Part shown: in pieces, positions 60,785 to 64,000 of the stretch
How the letters are laid out: each line of letters begins with the position of its first letter
Numbering within the stretch: the stretch's first letter is position 1
Assembly: GCA_946800325.1 (NCBI GenBank)
Contig: OX326957.1
Span: 63,431,570-63,495,569 of the forward strand
Origin: Luzula sylvatica
Taxonomy: Eukaryota > Streptophyta > Magnoliopsida > Poales > Juncaceae
Direction of reading: 5' to 3'
DNA: 64,000 bases
Made by a program: the position numbers and the translations under genes
The notes under the pieces: generated by a model
The model's input: only the letters and a program-made list of their open reading frames with translations
Database searches by the model: none
Told to the model about the DNA's origin: nothing

Positions 60785-63700
60785 ATGGATGATGTGTACA
60801 TGCTCAATCGCTATCATCATGATCGGTTCCAGCTACTCGAATTCCTTCTCTCGTCTGGATCAATCCGATCTAGCTCAGGAACTTCAATTGATCTAGCCGT
60901 CATCGATTTGGACAGTATCAGTCCTGATTACGTCATCGAATGCATTCTCTCTGGTAAATACTAGTTTTTCTCTTCAGTTTACTAGTTTAAGCTGTTGATT
61001 TTACTGTATTTTCAAATTTTTGTCGTTCTGGATCATCAGGTAGCGATTTTGATCCTTCTGAAGCTACTAGACGATACTATGATGAGCTCAAGTATCCAAT
61101 CACGGTTAGAACCTTTCCAAATGACCACACCGATTTCAAGGAATTGTAATCATTTCAGTAATCAATTGAAATTTCTGCAGGCAAGCACATCAAGAGGGAA
61201 CTCGCAATTCTTTCTCTCCAGTTCAGAACCGTCCAGTTCTCCTCCTCGTCGAGCTGTGCCGAGTGCCACGTTACAAGAATCTTCAAAAAATACACCGATT
61301 TCAGAAGAAAACTACAAAAATAAACCTAGCGATAGTGTTAATGTATTTGAATCTGCGAATGATATTGAAAATATCGTTCCTATTACCCAAACTTCTCAAG
61401 AAATCTTCTCTTCAGATATTATTGCTCTTGGCCTACCTAATTTAACTACAGGTAATAATAAATAAACTCTCATTTGAATTACTGTTGTTCTTAATTTTCA
61501 TAACAGTATTATTATTTATTACAATTATATTTTTGTTTAATTGTAAGGTTTATCTGATTTGGAAATGCAAGAAACTGCATATGAAATTCTCGTTGCTTCG
61601 TTATTACCTACACTTTCTCTCTCTGTGAGGTACTTTTAATTTTATTTTGTTAATATCGGATAATTTATATTTAAATATTTAGTTGTTAAATTAATCTATG
61701 AATTATTTAACAGGATAAAGGAACCCATTATTGAAGAGAAGAAGAAAGAAAAGATTTCTGGTTTGTTAAAAAGTTTAAGGGCAAAAAGGGAAGCGAAAAA
61801 AGGAAAACAAACTTCTTCTTCTTCAGAGCCTGAAATTTGCTATCCTGATATATTAGATTTATTTCGTGCTCAAATGGAGGTAAATATTTGTTTATTGTGA
61901 ATTTCCCTATTTAAATGTATCGCTACCTAATACTTTTTTTTTTTTCAGATATCAGAGGCAATGGATGAATTAATTAAGCAAGGTTTAAGGCCTTTTTTTC
62001 AAAGAAAAAATATCGAACAAATCGATATTCCTTGTATATCTTTAGCATTATTAAATTCCATTTCGAAGCTTCATTTCGCCTCTGAGAGATTACGAGCCCA
62101 ATTTATCAGGAGGCATGTAAGATTTCTATTCTTCTTCTTTTTCATCTTTTTCGCATTAATTTAATTAATTGTTCGTTTTTCTTTTTTGAGTTTTTACCGT
62201 ACGTTATTCTCAGGCAAATATTCTAGAAGAATTTCTACTTAATTCTTCTAATACCGATACAAATGTACAAAACTCCATGAGCATTCTTCTCTCTAAGCTC
62301 AGAAATACCGAGGCAAGTACTTATATCATAAACCCTAAACCCTAATTTACTTGCACATTATACATTATTAATTATTATTAAATTATAATAGGAATGGGTA
62401 GTGAATTCTGGAGAGAACCATGTTGAAGTATTGACAGTAATTCAAAGATATGCTTTGAAATTTTCGTCTTTTTCTAAGAAATTCGGTCTCGAAGGAGAAA
62501 CATATTATTGGACGAGTAATTATTATTTCAACATAGTTTTATATGAAAAATTACTCAATAGTATTTTCGACGTTCTTGAAGAAGGCCAAGTAATAGAGGT
62601 ACTCATATTTATATTATAACCTTTTTTTAATATTTATATGATAAAAAATGATATATTTGCATGTTAACTTTATTAGGAAGCAGATGAAATTTTAGAACTT
62701 ATAAAGTTGGCATGGCCAATATTGGGTATTAATCAAAGATTGCACGATTCCTTAAAATTTTGGGTATTTTTCAAGAAGGTACATTATTTATTGATTTCTA
62801 ATTTAAGTAATTTAATAATTTATACCTAATTGATTTTATTTTTATTTTCTCTAGTTTATTCAAACAGGAGAAATTCATCTTCTAAAGCACACTCTCCACG
62901 AAATAAAAAGTTCTATTTCGAAAAGTAATATTAATAATAATGACGATAATATAACCGAGAATGAATATATAAGCAGTCTTGTTTGTACCGTCGAAGAAAA
63001 AGGAATTAAAAAAGAATTAAATATTCTCGATATAATTCTCTACAAAATAATTAAATGGTGCATATATCAGTTAAAAGACTATCATCTCAACTTTGGTCAG
63101 GTTCGCTATGTTCACATATTTTCTATATTCACAATTCCCTATCTTTATTATATTTCGATTATTTTAATTCAGGATAAATATGTAATTTTCAAAGACGTGG
63201 TCGAATTAACATTACTCGTTTCATTTCAATTTCCTGACGATCTCGAAGAATTCAAGGTTAGATTAAAAAAATACTAATTATTTAATAAAAACAATAATAT
63301 TATATAATTCTTCCTTTTGTTGAATAATGACAGATAATAATTGCACCGGAATCAGGAATTGTACCTGAAATGAAACTTCTTCACAATCTCATCGAGAATT
63401 CTATGCAATCTGCATATACACGCGTTACGAAAATATCAAATACATTATCGGATTCGAATAATCACCCATTAATTATACTTTCGAACGAATTAACCCTAAT
63501 AGTCGAAAAAGAATATTCAAAATTCACTCCAATATTAAATCCCCATTATACCGAAGCTGGAAAACTCGCTCTGATTCTCGTACATTCGTTCTATTCTCAA
63601 CGCTTAGTAAGTTTCTTAACTTATTAGATTCATATTATTTCATTTAATTTACAACTATTATTATTCTCTAATTGTGAGATATAATTAACTTAGTGGACTT

Positions 63701-64000
63701 GTAGAACCCATTTCTAGAGGAGATTACAAGTCTTAATGAGAGAGTTAAAGGAGTCTTATCCTCTTCAAATAATCTCGAGCTTTGCTTGGCCCACAAGTTA
63801 TTCTCTTTATATGGCGATAACAATAATTCATCGATGTATAAATATTTGCGTCCTTATAAGGTTAGTATTGTGATGTATGTACTTAGTTAAATCATGAAAT
63901 TTTGGGCAAGGTTAACTTGGAAAAAAATATGTGATGATATAGATTAAGGAATTAAGTGGGCCATTAATTCTTCAATGGATTCAAATTCAACACGAGAAAT
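60785..64000 (+). CDS. DUF810 / MUN-domain protein (PATROL1 family, At4g11670-like), 5' part
   Basis: Fourteen exons seen, running off the window: 60785-60953, 61040-61104, 61181-61451, 61548-61629, 61714-61879, 61949-62116, 62214-62312, 62392-62598, 62677-62778, 62855-63100, 63173-63256, 63334-63606, 63705-63860, 63943->64000. The N-terminus MDDVYMLNRYHHDRFQLLEF with 'IDLDSISPDYVIECI' matches the start of plant DUF810 proteins. Then come 'SDLEMQETAYEILVAS' and an 'EISGLLKSLRAKR'-like segment typical of the family. These proteins resemble Munc13 in their MUN domain; PATROL1 controls delivery of a proton pump to the guard-cell plasma membrane. This copy appears closer to At4g11670 than to PATROL1, from memory. 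Intron 7 starts GC (62313-62314). No break seen; the 3' half is outside. Confidence 0.85.

Overview
The window is nuclear DNA from a flowering plant, most likely a eudicot. It is AT-rich, its genes have many short introns (GT-AG, with two GC-AG), and the space between genes is full of plant-type transposons (Copia LTR elements, Mutator, hAT and CACTA-like pieces). Five multi-exon gene loci could be assembled exon by exon with phase-consistent splice sites: an HD-ZIP IV transcription factor of the HDG1/ANL2 clade (20.2-24.3 kb, +), a clade III GSK3/SHAGGY-like kinase (32.0-34.4 kb, +), two tandem paralogs of a WDR44-like WD40 protein (42.8-45.4 kb and 50.3-52.8 kb, both -), replication factor C subunit RFC2 (57.9-59.4 kb, -), and the 5' part of a DUF810/MUN-domain gene related to PATROL1 (60.8 kb to the window end, +).

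Left part (0-18.6 kb) is transposon territory. A young LTR element (6548-14603, 5-bp target duplication TTAGT) has nearly identical 1384-bp LTRs, an initiator-Met-tRNA primer site, a polypurine tract, a Copia gag with one in-frame stop, no pol, and a separate intact 428-aa ORF in the envelope position. Its LTRs and internal non-coding DNA carry arrays of a palindrome with core CGTTCGAACG. A second, different element at 1-735 has a related array next to its own primer site. Beyond it lie a degenerate tandem array of about 175-bp period (15.0-16.8 kb) and a TIR element filled with AAT microsatellite.

Middle part (24.3-38.2 kb) holds three solo LTR-type insertions or fragments of one LTR family (a fourth lies at 46.8 kb), one nested in a Mutator-like MITE, the kinase gene, and a 1.5-kb minisatellite of about 39-bp units arranged as alternating types.

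Right part (38.2-53.9 kb) is a two-copy tandem duplication, each unit carrying one WD40 gene and bounded by three copies of a short boundary repeat. Unit 1 later received a Mutator-type element with a perfect 9-bp target duplication; unit 2 received a solo LTR and a tiny poly(A) retroposon; the other unit preserves the empty site in each case. The WD40 copy in unit 1 has lost a splice acceptor and one base in its last exon, so it looks like a decaying pseudogene, while the unit 2 copy is open throughout. A 1.3-kb nested palindrome follows at 54.0-55.3 kb, then the divergently transcribed RFC2 and DUF810 genes.

The genes do not form a pathway; they are ordinary neighbours in a plant chromosome. 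The most unusual objects are the pol-less retrotransposon with its extra ORF and palindrome arrays, the nested palindrome, and the dated series of insertions in the duplicated WD40 locus. All calls come from reading the sequence and remembered family motifs; no database search was run.
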